Source: DASYTH01 sp035762905
GTDB lineage: Bacteria > Actinomycetota > Actinomycetes > Mycobacteriales > Pseudonocardiaceae
DNA length: 64,000 nt
Assembly: GCF_035762905.1 (NCBI RefSeq)
Contig: NZ_DASUCC010000144.1
Coordinates: forward strand, 80,571 to 144,570
Direction of reading: 5' to 3'
Positions within the stretch are counted from its first letter, which is position 1. The number at the start of each line of letters is the position of its first letter. Both the position numbers and the translations under genes were made by a program. Below, piece by piece: positions 47,295-55,670 of this stretch. Under the pieces are notes generated by a model that saw only the letters and a program-made list of their open reading frames with translations, was not told the origin of the DNA and ran no database searches.

Positions 47295-48752
47295 GTGACC
47301 ACGGTGACCAGGGCCGAACCGGGCAAAACGTTCTTCGGGCATCCGTGGGGGTTGGCCAACCTCTTCGGCGTCGAGATGTGGGAGCGGTTCTCGTTCTACG
47401 GGATGCAGGGGATCCTCACGATCTACCTGTACTACTCGACCACCGACGGCGGGCTGGGGCTGTCCGAGGCCACCGCGACCAGCATCGTGGGGGCCTACGG
47501 CGGCCTCGTCTACCTGTCCACGATCGTGGGAGCCTGGGTCGCCGACCGGCTGGTCGGCTCCGAGCGGGTGCTGTTCGGCAGCGCGATCGTGATCATGTTC
47601 GGGCACATCTCGCTGGCCCTGATCCCCGGTTTCCTCGGCGTGGGCATCGGTCTGTGCGCGGTCGCGCTTGGCAGCGGCGGGCTGAAGGCGAACGCCACCG
47701 CGCTGGTCGGCCTGCTCTACAGCAGGGACGACCCGCGGCGCGACGCCGGATTCTCGCTGTTCTACCTCGGGGTGAACCTCGGTGCGTTCTTCGGGCCGCT
47801 GCTCACCGGGCTGGCCCAGCAGCGGCTCGGCTTCCACTACGGGTTCGGGCTGGCCGCGATCGGCATGGCCATCGGGCTGATCCAGTACTCGCTCGGCCGG
47901 CGGAACCTGCCCGAGGACGCGAACGTGGTGCCCAACCCGCTGCCCGCCGCGCGCCGGCCGCTGGTCGCCGGCCTCGCGACCGGCGTTCTCGCCGTGGTCG
48001 CCGCTCTGGTGCTGCTGGGCGTGGTGACCGCGGCCAACCTGGCCAACGTGGTCGTGGTGGTCACCGCGGCCGCCGCCGTCGGCTACTTCGCGGTGATCCT
48101 GTCCAGCAGCCGGATCACGCCGGTCGAGCGCCGCCGGGTGTGGAGCTTCGTGCCGCTGTTCCTGGCCAGTTTCGTGTTCTTCTCCCTGTTCCAGCAGCAG
48201 TTCACCGTGGTGACGATCTACGCCGACCAGCGGCTGGACCGGAACCTGTTCGGCTGGGAGATGCCGGTGTCCTGGGTGAACTCGATCAACCCGATCTTCG
48301 TCATCCTGCTGGCCGGGGTGTTCGCCGGGCTGTGGGTCAAGCTCGGCGAGCGCCAGCCGTCCACGCCGGTCAAGTTCGCGCTCGGCACCGTGATCATGGG
48401 CCTGGCGTTCCTGATGTTCCTGCCGTGGGCCGGCGGTACCGGCAACACCACGCCGCTGCTCGCCCTGGTCGGCATCCTGCTCCTGTTCACCATCGCCGAA
48501 CTGCTGCTGTCCCCGGTCGGCCTTTCGGTCTCCACCAAGCTCGCTCCCGAGGCGTTCCGCACCCAGATGGTGGCGCTCAACTTCCTCTCCGTCGCCCTCG
48601 GCACCGCGATGGCCGGCTCGCTCGCCCAGTACTACAGCCCGGACAACGAAGGTGCCTATTTCGCCATCGTCGGCGGCATCGCCGTCCTGTCCGGCCTCCT
48701 GCTCGCCCTCGCCGCCCGCCCCATCCACCGCCAGATGAGCGGCGTGCATTAG
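47295..48752 (+). CDS. POT-family proton-dependent peptide transporter
   Basis: This is a 485-residue, 14-helix membrane protein. The POT signature is present: EMWERFSFYGMQGILTIYL near the start and GGLKANATALVGLLY, FSLFYLGVNLGAFFGPLL for the second motif. It imports di- or tripeptides with protons. GTG 47295 is the likely start; GTG 47304 is possible. The region 47183-47294 holds its promoter and that of the divergent lipoprotein. Twelve bases after its stop the right copy of the ~120 bp repeat begins. Confidence 0.9.
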   Translation: MTTVTRAEPGKTFFGHPWGLANLFGVEMWERFSFYGMQGILTIYLYYSTTDGGLGLSEATATSIVGAYGGLVYLSTIVGAWVADRLVGSERVLFGSAIVIMFGHISLALIPGFLGVGIGLCAVALGSGGLKANATALVGLLYSRDDPRRDAGFSLFYLGVNLGAFFGPLLTGLAQQRLGFHYGFGLAAIGMAIGLIQYSLGRRNLPEDANVVPNPLPAARRPLVAGLATGVLAVVAALVLLGVVTAANLANVVVVVTAAAAVGYFAVILSSSRITPVERRRVWSFVPLFLASFVFFSLFQQQFTVVTIYADQRLDRNLFGWEMPVSWVNSINPIFVILLAGVFAGLWVKLGERQPSTPVKFALGTVIMGLAFLMFLPWAGGTGNTTPLLALVGILLLFTIAELLLSPVGLSVSTKLAPEAFRTQMVALNFLSVALGTAMAGSLAQYYSPDNEGAYFAIVGGIAVLSGLLLALAARPIHRQMSGVH

Positions 48753-48763
48753 CCGGAGCGCTG

Positions 48764-48885
48764 GTCCGCCTCTCCGGGATTAACTGCTGTTGTTGCGTCC
48801 CAGGAAATGTGCGGATCGCGGATTGATTGTGGCTGGGTGCCGTCACGGTGCCCCTGAGGTTGCGTTGGTTGGGCCGAGACTTCAC
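48764..48885 (+). repeat. right copy of a ~120 bp inverted repeat
   Basis: This unit matches 44619-44739 in inverted orientation (about 86% identical). It follows the POT gene stop and sits between convergent genes, as does its partner. The 4 kb between the copies holds lacI, cupin, lipoprotein and POT genes. Confidence 0.8.
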
Positions 48886-48918
48886 CCACGATGATCCACC
48901 GTCGGCGACGCGGCATCC

Positions 48919-49308
48919 TCAGTCGCCGACGGCGAAGAGGGTCAGGTCGAAGCCGGCGTAGCGGTCGGGTAGGACGGTGGCGACGATCAGACCCTTGGGC
49001 CAGGTGGCGTTGGGCAGGGCCAGGCTGATCACGTGGGCCACGTCGAGGGGGAGCCGGGGGGTGGACTCGCGTATCTCGAGCACCTGGGCGTAGGTCAGGT
49101 CCAGGGTTTCCACGGCGGGGATCCGGCCGACGTGCGCGGCGATCCCGGGCCGGATCCGATCGGCGGCGTCCACACAGGTGGCCGGCGCGTAGAGCGGCCG
49201 GCCCAGCCGGGGGGCGGCGGTGATCAGGGTGGACATCCGGCGGCTGGTGCCCAGGGCCGCGAGGGCGGTCGTGTCCAGCAGGTAGCCGCGCGCGTCGGCT
49301 GCGCTCAC
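48919..49308 (-). CDS. PIN-domain toxin (VapC-like)
   Basis: This is a 129-residue protein with a PIN-domain start (GYLLDTTALAAL, first Asp at ~11), a middle acidic region (PLDVAHVISLAL) and C-terminal strand (AGFDLTLFAVGD). VapC toxins are ribonucleases. GTG 49308 overlaps the antitoxin stop as GTGA, the usual translational coupling. The PIN acidic set appears complete but was not checked by alignment. It converges on the right repeat. Confidence 0.8.
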   Translation of the reverse strand: MSAADARGYLLDTTALAALGTSRRMSTLITAAPRLGRPLYAPATCVDAADRIRPGIAAHVGRIPAVETLDLTYAQVLEIRESTPRLPLDVAHVISLALPNATWPKGLIVATVLPDRYAGFDLTLFAVGD

Positions 49309-49595
49309 GCGCTGGTGCGCCGCACCGGCCGGTTCCGGCCGGTCTCGACGGCGGCCTGCTTGGCCTCGAACTCGGCCAGTTCCTCCGGCGTTGCCACGAA
49401 GCCGAACTCCGTGCGCAGGTATTCCTCGGTGCGCGCCGCGATCTGCGCCCATTCGGCCGGAGTGCGCCCGGTTCCGGCGACCCGGGCGAGGTAGCCGGCG
49501 ACCGTGGTGCTGTTCTCCGCGGCCAGCTCGGCAAGCCGCGCGTGCGTGCGCTCGTCGACGGTGATCGTTCTCGGCCCCACCGGCTGACCGTACAC
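49305..49595 (-). CDS. RHH antitoxin (VapB-like)
   Basis: This is a 96-residue protein: a short N-terminal strand and helix (GPRTITVDERTHARLAELA, then TVAGYLARVAG), consistent with a ribbon-helix-helix antitoxin. The tail is charged (ELAEFEAKQAAVETGRNRP) and would occupy the toxin. It overlaps the VapC-like gene by four bases. The start is uncertain: GTG 49595 or GTG 49580 (VGPRTITVDE). Confidence 0.75.
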   Translation of the reverse strand: MYGQPVGPRTITVDERTHARLAELAAENSTTVAGYLARVAGTGRTPAEWAQIAARTEEYLRTEFGFVATPEELAEFEAKQAAVETGRNRPVRRTSA

Positions 49596-49604
49596 CGGAT
49601 CGGG

Positions 49605-50591
49605 CTACCCGGCGGCAATCAGCGCGCGCAGCTCGCGGCGCAACCGGTCCGGCGCGGCGCCGGCCACACCGAGCGCGTCCAGGCCGAGCAGCGCGGCGCC
49701 GATCACCGGCGGGTCGGTGACCAGCGCGATCTCGGCACCCGGTGCCGTCGCGGTGAGCCGCTCGGTGAGCGCGCCGAACAGCACCGGATCGCGGGAGCGC
49801 AACACGCCGCCGCCGAGTACCACGCTGACTTCGGCCTCGAGCAGGCCGAGCCGCCGGATGGCCGTGCCCGCCATGATCGCGATTTCCTCCCCCTGCCGCA
49901 CCACCAGTGCGCGCGCCACCTCGTCCCCGGTGGCGGCCACCCGGAACAGCATCGGGGACAGCTCGCCGATGCACTCGTGCGAGATCTCGCCGAAGTGCGC
50001 GGCCGCGGACACGTCGGCGATCCGGGCCAGGCCGAAGTGCGCGGTGATCGCGGAAACCAGGGCAGTGTCCGGGCCGCGGCCGTCCTCGGCGCGGGCGGCG
50101 TGCCAGAGCGCGAGCCCGCCGAGGTGCTGCCCGCCGCCCCAGTCGCCGGTCAGCCGGCCAAGCGCCGGGAACCGGACGGTTCGCCCGTCCGCGGCCCGCC
50201 CGGCGCAGTTGGTGCCGGCCCCGCACACCACGGCCACCGCGTCCGGCGCCTCGGTGCCGGCCCGCAGCAGCGCTAAGATGTCATTGTCCACAATGGATCT
50301 GTCGGCGAACCTGGAACCGCCGACCGCCGCGTCGAGCGTGTCCAGCTCGACCGGAAGGTCGGCCCCGGCAAGGTAAACGGCGGCAAGTGCGGGCCGGGTG
50401 CCGGCCGGGATGCCGGCCCGGTCCCGGACCACGCGCACCAGTTCGTCCAATCGGGACAGTGCCTCGGCCATGCCGGCGGTCTGGTGGTTGCTGCCCGCCC
50501 CACGCGCGTAGCCGAGCACCGCGCCGGTCGTGTCGGCCAGCAACACCTCGGTCTTGGAGTTGCCGCCGTCGATCGCAAGTAGGATGCTCAC
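49605..50591 (-). CDS. BadF/BadG-type sugar kinase (N-acetylglucosamine kinase-like)
   Basis: This is a 328-residue ASKHA kinase with the phosphate-1 motif LLAIDGGNSKTEVLL, VVCGAGTNCAGR and the adenosine motif VVLGGGVLRS. Members phosphorylate GlcNAc, glucosamine or related sugars. GTG 50591 overlaps the GH4 stop as GTGA, so it is translated with GH4. In this operon it probably phosphorylates a sugar released by the pathway. Confidence 0.85.
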   Translation of the reverse strand: MSILLAIDGGNSKTEVLLADTTGAVLGYARGAGSNHQTAGMAEALSRLDELVRVVRDRAGIPAGTRPALAAVYLAGADLPVELDTLDAAVGGSRFADRSIVDNDILALLRAGTEAPDAVAVVCGAGTNCAGRAADGRTVRFPALGRLTGDWGGGQHLGGLALWHAARAEDGRGPDTALVSAITAHFGLARIADVSAAAHFGEISHECIGELSPMLFRVAATGDEVARALVVRQGEEIAIMAGTAIRRLGLLEAEVSVVLGGGVLRSRDPVLFGALTERLTATAPGAEIALVTDPPVIGAALLGLDALGVAGAAPDRLRRELRALIAAG

Positions 50592-51841
50592 CGGGCCCAC
50601 TCCAGGAACTCGGAGTTGTTTGCCAGCAACAGATCCGTCAACCGCTCGGCCTGATCATGCTGTCCGACGAGGGGATGGGCCAGCAGCGCGCGGTACACCC
50701 GATCCCGGCCGCCGTGCACCGCCGCCGCCAGCGCCAGCTCCTCGTAACCGGCGTGGTGGCCGACCAGCCCGGCGATGTCCGGTGCCAGCGGCGCGGTGGC
50801 CAGCGGCAGCGCGCCCAGGTTGCCGACCCGGCAGGACACCTCGATGACCGCCTCGTCCGGCAGCGACGGCAGCGTGCCGGCGTTGCGCACGTTGACCGAG
50901 TGCACCGCGCCGTCGTCGTCCCGCAGCGCGGCCAGCAGGCCGACGGCGGCCTCGGAGTAGAACGCCCCGCCGCGCTCGGCCAGCAGCGCCGGCTTGGTGT
51001 CCAGCGCCGGATCCGCGTACAGCTCGAGCAACTCGCGTTCGATCTCGGCCACCCGGGCGCCCCGGCTCGGCGTGCGGCGCTGCTCGGCGACCACCTCGTC
51101 GTGCGCGTAGTAGTAACGCAGGTAGTAGGAGGGCACGGTGCCGGTCAGCTCGAGCACCCGGTGCGGCAGGCGGACGTGCTCGGCCAACTCGGGGCCGTGC
51201 CGGGCGAGCAGCTCGGGCAGCCGGTCCACCCCGTCGACCACCGCGGCCCGTTCCCAGGTGAGATGGTTGAGGCCGACGTGGTCGAGCCGCACCGCGTCCG
51301 GCGGCACGTCGAGCAGGCCGGCGAACCGGCGCTGCAACCCGATCGCGACGTTGCACAGCCCGACCGCCCGGTGCCCGTCGTCCAGCAGCGCCCGGGTGAC
51401 GATCCCGACCGGGTTGGTGAACGCGACGATCCACGCCGCGGGCGCGGCCCGGTCCCGGGCCCGGCGGGCGATGTCGAGCACCACCGGCACCGTGCGCAGC
51501 GCCTTGGCCAGACCGCCTGCGCCGGTGGTCTCCTGGCCGACGCAGCCGCACTCCAGCGGGAACGTCTCGTCGCTGATCCGGGCCTGCTGACCCCCGATGC
51601 GCAGCTGCAGAATCACCACGTCGGCGCCGGCCAGGCCGGCGTCCAGGTCGGTGGTCCAGTCCAGCCGGCCGGAATGGCCGTGCCGGGCCAGGATCCGCCG
51701 GCCGAGCGGGCCGAGCAGCTCCAGCCGGTCGGCCGCCGGATCGATCAGCACCAGCTCGGCGAGCCCGCGGTGCAGCCGGGCAAACCCGTCGACCAGCTCC
51801 GGGGTATAGGTCGAGCCACCACCGACCACCGCCACCTTCAC
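50588..51841 (-). CDS. GH4-family glycosidase (6-phospho-beta-glucosidase-like)
   Basis: This is a 417-residue NAD- and metal-dependent glycosidase. The N-terminal VAVVGGGSTYTPEL, the catalytic/metal site with CNVAIG and the GLNHLTWERA motif mark family GH4, close to 6-phospho-beta-glucosidases. The GTG start has GGAGA upstream and overlaps the stop of the repeat ORF as GTGA. It is the third gene in ROK-repeat ORF-GH4-kinase, all coupled. No phosphotransferase system is nearby, so the natural substrate may be non-phosphorylated. Confidence 0.88.
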   Translation of the reverse strand: MKVAVVGGGSTYTPELVDGFARLHRGLAELVLIDPAADRLELLGPLGRRILARHGHSGRLDWTTDLDAGLAGADVVILQLRIGGQQARISDETFPLECGCVGQETTGAGGLAKALRTVPVVLDIARRARDRAAPAAWIVAFTNPVGIVTRALLDDGHRAVGLCNVAIGLQRRFAGLLDVPPDAVRLDHVGLNHLTWERAAVVDGVDRLPELLARHGPELAEHVRLPHRVLELTGTVPSYYLRYYYAHDEVVAEQRRTPSRGARVAEIERELLELYADPALDTKPALLAERGGAFYSEAAVGLLAALRDDDGAVHSVNVRNAGTLPSLPDEAVIEVSCRVGNLGALPLATAPLAPDIAGLVGHHAGYEELALAAAVHGGRDRVYRALLAHPLVGQHDQAERLTDLLLANNSEFLEWAR

Positions 51842-52179
51842 TGTGTTCTCCTGTTCGCTCCGGCTCGGCCGCCCCGGCGCCGGCTTCCCTCGTGCGCTGC
51901 TCGCCGCTCGTTCCTCGCGGCTGCGCTGCTCCTCAGTCCAGCCGCCACCGCGGCCGAGCCTGCGCTCACGGTGTGCGCTGCTCGCCGCTCGTTCCTCGCG
52001 GCTGCGCTGCTCCTCAGTCCAGCCGCCACCGCGGCCGAGCCTGCGCTCACGGTGCCCAATGGTTCGCTCCGGCTCGGCCGCTGCTGGTGTCGGCTTCCTT
52101 CGTGCGCTGCTCGCCGCTCGTTCCTCGCGGCTGCGCTGCTCCTCAGTCCAGCCGCCACCGCGGCCGAGCCTGCGCTCAC
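51838..52179 (-). CDS. repeat-encoded small protein between ROK and GH4
   Basis: This is a 113-residue Ala/Arg/Ser/Glu-rich ORF filling the gap between ROK and GH4. Its GTG (52179) overlaps the ROK stop and its TGA (51840-51838) overlaps the GH4 start, both as GTGA. Three in-frame copies of a 27-residue unit (VSAGSAAVAAGLRSSAAARN..) come from 81 bp DNA repeats. The sequence is low complexity, so it may be a spacer that keeps translation going rather than a functional protein. Confidence 0.45.
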   Translation of the reverse strand: MSAGSAAVAAGLRSSAAARNERRAAHEGSRHQQRPSRSEPLGTVSAGSAAVAAGLRSSAAARNERRAAHTVSAGSAAVAAGLRSSAAARNERRAAHEGSRRRGGRAGANRRTQ

Positions 52180-52182
52180 GGT
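51892..52182 (-). repeat. three identical 81 bp repeats (MIRU-like array)
   Basis: Identical 81 bp copies lie at 51892-51972, 51973-52053 and 52102-52182. The first two are exactly tandem. A 48 bp segment before the third (52054-52101) is related to 51854-51891, so the larger unit is about 120-129 bp. All unit lengths are multiples of three, keeping one open frame with GTGA overlaps at both ends, as in mycobacterial MIRU elements. The sequence is not MIRU-homologous as far as I can recall. Confidence 0.9.
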
Positions 52183-53231
52183 TGTCCTCCCATTCGGTCC
52201 AGCAGTCCGGCGCGCACGGTGGCGAGTGCGGTGTCGATGGCGCCGAGCAGCACGGCGTCGCCGGGTACGGCGGTGGTCACGACCGGGGTGCGCGGGATGG
52301 ACAGCTGGCGCAGGGCGGCGGTCACCGCGGCGGCCAGCGGCGCGCCGGCTGCCTGGCCGATCTCGCCGGCCAGCACCACCCGCGGCGGATCGAGCACGGC
52401 CACGATCGCGGCCAGCCCCAGCGCGACCCGTTCGGCGAGCGCGTCCAGGAACGGACCGGCCGCCGCCGCGACGGCATCCCGGCCGGCCGCCGCGGTGATC
52501 CCGTGCCGGCGGGCCAGCTCACGCACCGCGGCCCCGCCGGCCAGGTCGCGAAACGCCCGCACGGCGCCGTTCTCGCCGGGCACCGGCAGCGCGCCGATGT
52601 CCCGGGTGCCGTGCGGCGGGCCGCCGGTGTGCCCGACGGCAAGGCCGAGACTGTCCTCACCGAGCCAGAGCAGCGCGAAGTCGTCCGCCCCGGTGCCGCG
52701 CTCGGCCACCGCGGCGAGGTGCGCCTCGCCGGCCACCCGCACCGTGGTGCGCAGCCGGGCGCCCAGCGCACCGGTCGGATCCGGGCCGGACCAGCCGAGC
52801 TGGACGTGGTCCAGCCGGCGCACCGGCACGTGCGCCGCCCGGCACGCGCCCTGCACCGCGTCGGCGATGGCCTGCACCGGGTCGGCCGGCCGGGCGGCGA
52901 TCCTTCGGCGGGCCCGGATCGCGCCGGTCAGGTCGCACACCGCGGCGGTGCCCCCGCCGGCGCCGAGCGAGACCGCCGCGGCGTGGCCGGCGTCCGGGTT
53001 GACCGCGTACACCTCGGCGTTGGGGCCGGGCCCGCCGGTGCGCCGGCCGATCACCTCGACCAGGCCGGCTTCCCGGAGCCGGCGCAGCACCTCGGAGGTG
53101 GTGGGCTTGGCCAGTCCGGTCAGCTCGCCCAGCTCGCCGCGGGTGAGCGGACCGCAGTCCAGCAGGAGGCCGAGCGCGGCGCGCTCGTTGAGCGTGCGCA
53201 GCAGCCGCGACGAGCCGGCCAACTGGGCCAA
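52176..53231 (-). CDS. ROK-family transcriptional repressor
   Basis: This is a 351-residue protein with an N-terminal winged helix-turn-helix (LTRGELGELTGLAKPTTSEVL) and a C-terminal ROK domain. The ATP-binding part is degenerate (GAGGGTAAVCDLTG), as in NagC/XylR-type regulators. The TTG start follows GGGAGGT. The dyad GATAG..CTATC at 53242-53264 sits in its promoter. It probably represses both its own operon with GH4 and kinase and the divergent Gfo/Idh operon in response to a sugar. Confidence 0.88.
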   Translation of the reverse strand: MAQLAGSSRLLRTLNERAALGLLLDCGPLTRGELGELTGLAKPTTSEVLRRLREAGLVEVIGRRTGGPGPNAEVYAVNPDAGHAAAVSLGAGGGTAAVCDLTGAIRARRRIAARPADPVQAIADAVQGACRAAHVPVRRLDHVQLGWSGPDPTGALGARLRTTVRVAGEAHLAAVAERGTGADDFALLWLGEDSLGLAVGHTGGPPHGTRDIGALPVPGENGAVRAFRDLAGGAAVRELARRHGITAAAGRDAVAAAAGPFLDALAERVALGLAAIVAVLDPPRVVLAGEIGQAAGAPLAAAVTAALRQLSIPRTPVVTTAVPGDAVLLGAIDTALATVRAGLLDRMGGQP

Positions 53232-53241
53232 CGGACCTCCC

Positions 53242-53264
53242 GATAGTTAGGCAGTCTTCCTATC
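53242..53264. promoter_or_regulatory. probable ROK operator
   Basis: GATAG (53242-53246) and CTATC (53260-53264) form a dyad, with inner TAGG and CCTA half-sites, just upstream of the ROK start. It is a candidate for autoregulation. Confidence 0.45.
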
Positions 53265-53330
53265 CGTTCGGACCCGGCCGGGTCAACTCCGGACGGCCTT
53301 CCGTAGCCGGGGCCGAGCACCTAGGGTGGC

Positions 53331-53346
53331 AGGAAAGCGCTTACCT
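53331..53346. promoter_or_regulatory. LacI-type operator before the Gfo/Idh operon
   Basis: AGGAAAGCGCTTACCT is a LacI/CcpA-type palindrome 19 bases upstream of ATG 53365. It resembles 45807-45820 at 12 of 14 aligned positions, so the lacI product at 44.7 kb may bind here. The nearest regulator, ROK, recognises a different kind of site. Confidence 0.6.
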
Positions 53347-53364
53347 AGAAATGGCGGGGTGTCG

Positions 53365-54522
53365 ATGAACCGACGGCCGATCGGGATCGTGCTTAATGGT
53401 GTGACCGGTCGGATGGGCTATCGCCAGCATCTGGTCCGGTCGTTGCTGGCCATCCGCACCGACGGTGGACTCCCGCTCGCCGACGGTAGCCGGCTGTGGC
53501 CGGAGCCGGTCCTGGTCGGGCGCAACGAGGCCAAGCTGACCGAGATCGCCGAGCGGCACGGGCTGTCCGACCTCAGCACCGACCTGCACGCCGCGCTGGC
53601 CCGCGACGACGTGGCGATCTACTTCGACGCCCAGGTGACCCAGCGCCGGGAGAAGGCCGTGGCCGCGGCCATCGAGGCGGGCAAACACGTCTACACCGAG
53701 AAGCCGCTGGCCGGTGACCTGGCCGGGGCGCTGGAGCTGACCCGGCTGGCCGAGGCGGCCGGGGTCCGGACCGGGGTGGTGGCCGACAAGCTGTACCTGC
53801 CCGGGCTGCGCAAGCTCAAGCGGTTGATCGACGCCGGCTTCTTCGGGCGGATCCTGTCCGTGCGCGGTGAGTTCGGCTACTGGGTCTACGAGGGGGACTG
53901 GCAGCCGGCGCAGCGGCCGTCCTGGAACTACCGCGCGGAGGACGGCGGCGGGATCGTGCTGGACATGCTGCCGCACTGGCAGTACCTGCTGGAGAACCTG
54001 TTCGGCCGGGTGCGCACCGTGCAGTGCCTGGCCGCCACGCACATCCCGCGCCGCTTCGACGAGTCCGGCGAGCCGTACCAGGCGACCGCCGACGACGCCG
54101 CGTACGCGATCTTCGAGCTGGACGGCGGCGTGGTCGCCCAGATCAACTCCTCGTGGGCGGTCCGGGTGTTCCGCGACGAGCTGGTCGAGTTCCAGGTCGA
54201 TGGCACCGAGGGATCCGCGGTGGCGGGGCTGCGCCGCTGCCGGGCCCAGCACCGGGCGGTCACGCCGCGCTCGGTGTGGGACCCGGACCGGCCGGCGGCC
54301 GCCGACTCCCGCGGCGAGTGGTCCGAGGTGCCGGACAACCAGGAGTTCGACAACGGGTTCCGGGTGCAGTGGGAGCAGTTCCTGCGGCACGTCGTGGCCG
54401 ACGAACCGTTCGGTTTGGACTTCGCGGCCGGCGCACGCGGTGTGCAGCTGGCCGAGCTTGGTATGCGGTCCGCACGTGAGGGCCGCAGGCTCGATGTTCC
54501 GGATGTGGGGGGTGGTGGGTAA
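53365..54522 (+). CDS. Gfo/Idh/MocA-family oxidoreductase
   Basis: This is a 385-residue NAD(P)-dependent sugar or cyclitol dehydrogenase. The nucleotide motif is GIVLNGVTGRMGYRQ (slightly degenerate), then the family KP motif in HVYTEKPLAGDL, and GGIVLDMLPHWQYLLENLFG with catalytic-type H. It probably oxidises a sugar, perhaps at C3. ATG 53365 is preceded by GGCGGGG. It heads the operon with the DUF993 and isomerase genes, and the next start overlaps its stop by one base. Confidence 0.88.
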   Translation: MNRRPIGIVLNGVTGRMGYRQHLVRSLLAIRTDGGLPLADGSRLWPEPVLVGRNEAKLTEIAERHGLSDLSTDLHAALARDDVAIYFDAQVTQRREKAVAAAIEAGKHVYTEKPLAGDLAGALELTRLAEAAGVRTGVVADKLYLPGLRKLKRLIDAGFFGRILSVRGEFGYWVYEGDWQPAQRPSWNYRAEDGGGIVLDMLPHWQYLLENLFGRVRTVQCLAATHIPRRFDESGEPYQATADDAAYAIFELDGGVVAQINSSWAVRVFRDELVEFQVDGTEGSAVAGLRRCRAQHRAVTPRSVWDPDRPAAADSRGEWSEVPDNQEFDNGFRVQWEQFLRHVVADEPFGLDFAAGARGVQLAELGMRSAREGRRLDVPDVGGGG

Positions 54523-55670
54523 TGACCACGGTGATCTTGCCGGACGGAACGCGCTACACGGTGCGCGGCGGCGGCCGGTTCGAGCCGCCGCCCGGGCCGC
54601 CGCGCGGACGGATCGCCTACGCCGCGGCGCATGTGGTCGCCGACCCGGCCGCGGAGAACGTCCCGGGCGGCCGCGCGGTGCTGGACTGGGACGCCACCCT
54701 GGTCTTCCGCCGGCACCTGTGGCGGCACGGGCTCGGCGTGGCCGAGGCGATGGACACCGCCCAGCGCGGCATGGGACTGGACTACCCGACCGTGCGGGAG
54801 CTGGTGGTCCGGTCGGCGGCCGAGGCACGCGCGGTGGGCGGCAACATCGTGGCCGGGGTCGGCACCGACCAGCTGCCACCCGGGCCGGCGACCCTGCCCA
54901 AGATCGCCGACGCCTACCGCGAGCAGTTGGAGGACGTGCTGAGCGCGGGCGCGACCCCGGTGCTCATGTGCAGCCGGCACCTGGCCGCCGCGGCCACCCG
55001 GCCGGACGAGTACCTCTCCCTCTACGGCGACCTGATCTCGCAGGCGGACGGCAAGGTGCTGCTGCACTGGCTCGGCCCGCAGTTCGACCCGGCGCTGACC
55101 GGGTACTGGGGTTCGTCCGATGTGGACACTCAGGCGCACACGGTGCTGACGCTGATCAAGGAGTACGCCGACCGGATCGACGGGATCAAGCTGTCCCTGC
55201 TCGACGCCGGGTTCGAGGTCGCGCTGCGCAGGCGGTTACCGGCCGGAGTGCGGCTCTACACCGGCGACGACTTCCACTATCCGGAGCTGATCGGCGGGGA
55301 CGAGCAGGGTCACTCCGACGCGCTGCTCGGCGTGTTCGCGGTGATCGCGCCGGCCGCCGCGAGCGCGTTGCTCGAGTTGGACCGCGGGCATCCGGACCGG
55401 TACCGGCAGATCATGGACGCCACGGTTCCGTTGGCGCGGCGGCTGTTCTGGCCGCCGACGCAGTACTACAAGACCGGCGTGGTGTTCCTGTCCTGGCTCG
55501 CCGGGCACCAGAAGGCGTTCGTGATGGTCGGCGGCCTGCAGTCGGCCCGGTCTCCGGCACACTGCGGGCGGCTGCTGCAACTGGCCGACGCCGCCGGGCT
55601 GCTGCCCGACGCCGAGTTGGCCGCCGACCGGGCGCGGTCCTTCTTCACCGTGGCCGGCGTTCCGCAATGA
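54522..55670 (+). CDS. DUF993 protein (dihydrodipicolinate-synthase-like)
   Basis: This is a 382-residue protein matching the DUF993 group, a divergent relative of dihydrodipicolinate synthase. The segments FEPPPGPPRGRIAYAAAHVV, GIKLSLLDAGFE and GDDFHYPELIGGD are visible; the lysine in DGIKLSLLD could be the Schiff-base residue. An aldolase- or lyase-like role is inferred. It overlaps the Gfo/Idh stop by one base and the isomerase start by four bases, so it acts in the same pathway. Confidence 0.82.
   Translation: MTTVILPDGTRYTVRGGGRFEPPPGPPRGRIAYAAAHVVADPAAENVPGGRAVLDWDATLVFRRHLWRHGLGVAEAMDTAQRGMGLDYPTVRELVVRSAAEARAVGGNIVAGVGTDQLPPGPATLPKIADAYREQLEDVLSAGATPVLMCSRHLAAAATRPDEYLSLYGDLISQADGKVLLHWLGPQFDPALTGYWGSSDVDTQAHTVLTLIKEYADRIDGIKLSLLDAGFEVALRRRLPAGVRLYTGDDFHYPELIGGDEQGHSDALLGVFAVIAPAAASALLELDRGHPDRYRQIMDATVPLARRLFWPPTQYYKTGVVFLSWLAGHQKAFVMVGGLQSARSPAHCGRLLQLADAAGLLPDAELAADRARSFFTVAGVPQ

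Noticed and set aside
48764..48885. A polycysteine reading frame (four Cys codons in a row) in both ~120 bp repeats, like cysteine-responsive leader ORFs.
   Set aside because: There is no ATG, GTG or TTG in frame before the Cys run, and the next genes are convergent, so there is nothing downstream to attenuate.
49305..49595. A VapBC pair considered as the toxin-antitoxin partner of the HicB-like gene at 1.1 kb.
   Set aside because: The two loci are 48 kb apart and VapB/VapC overlap each other; the HicB-like gene has its own DUF4097 partner.
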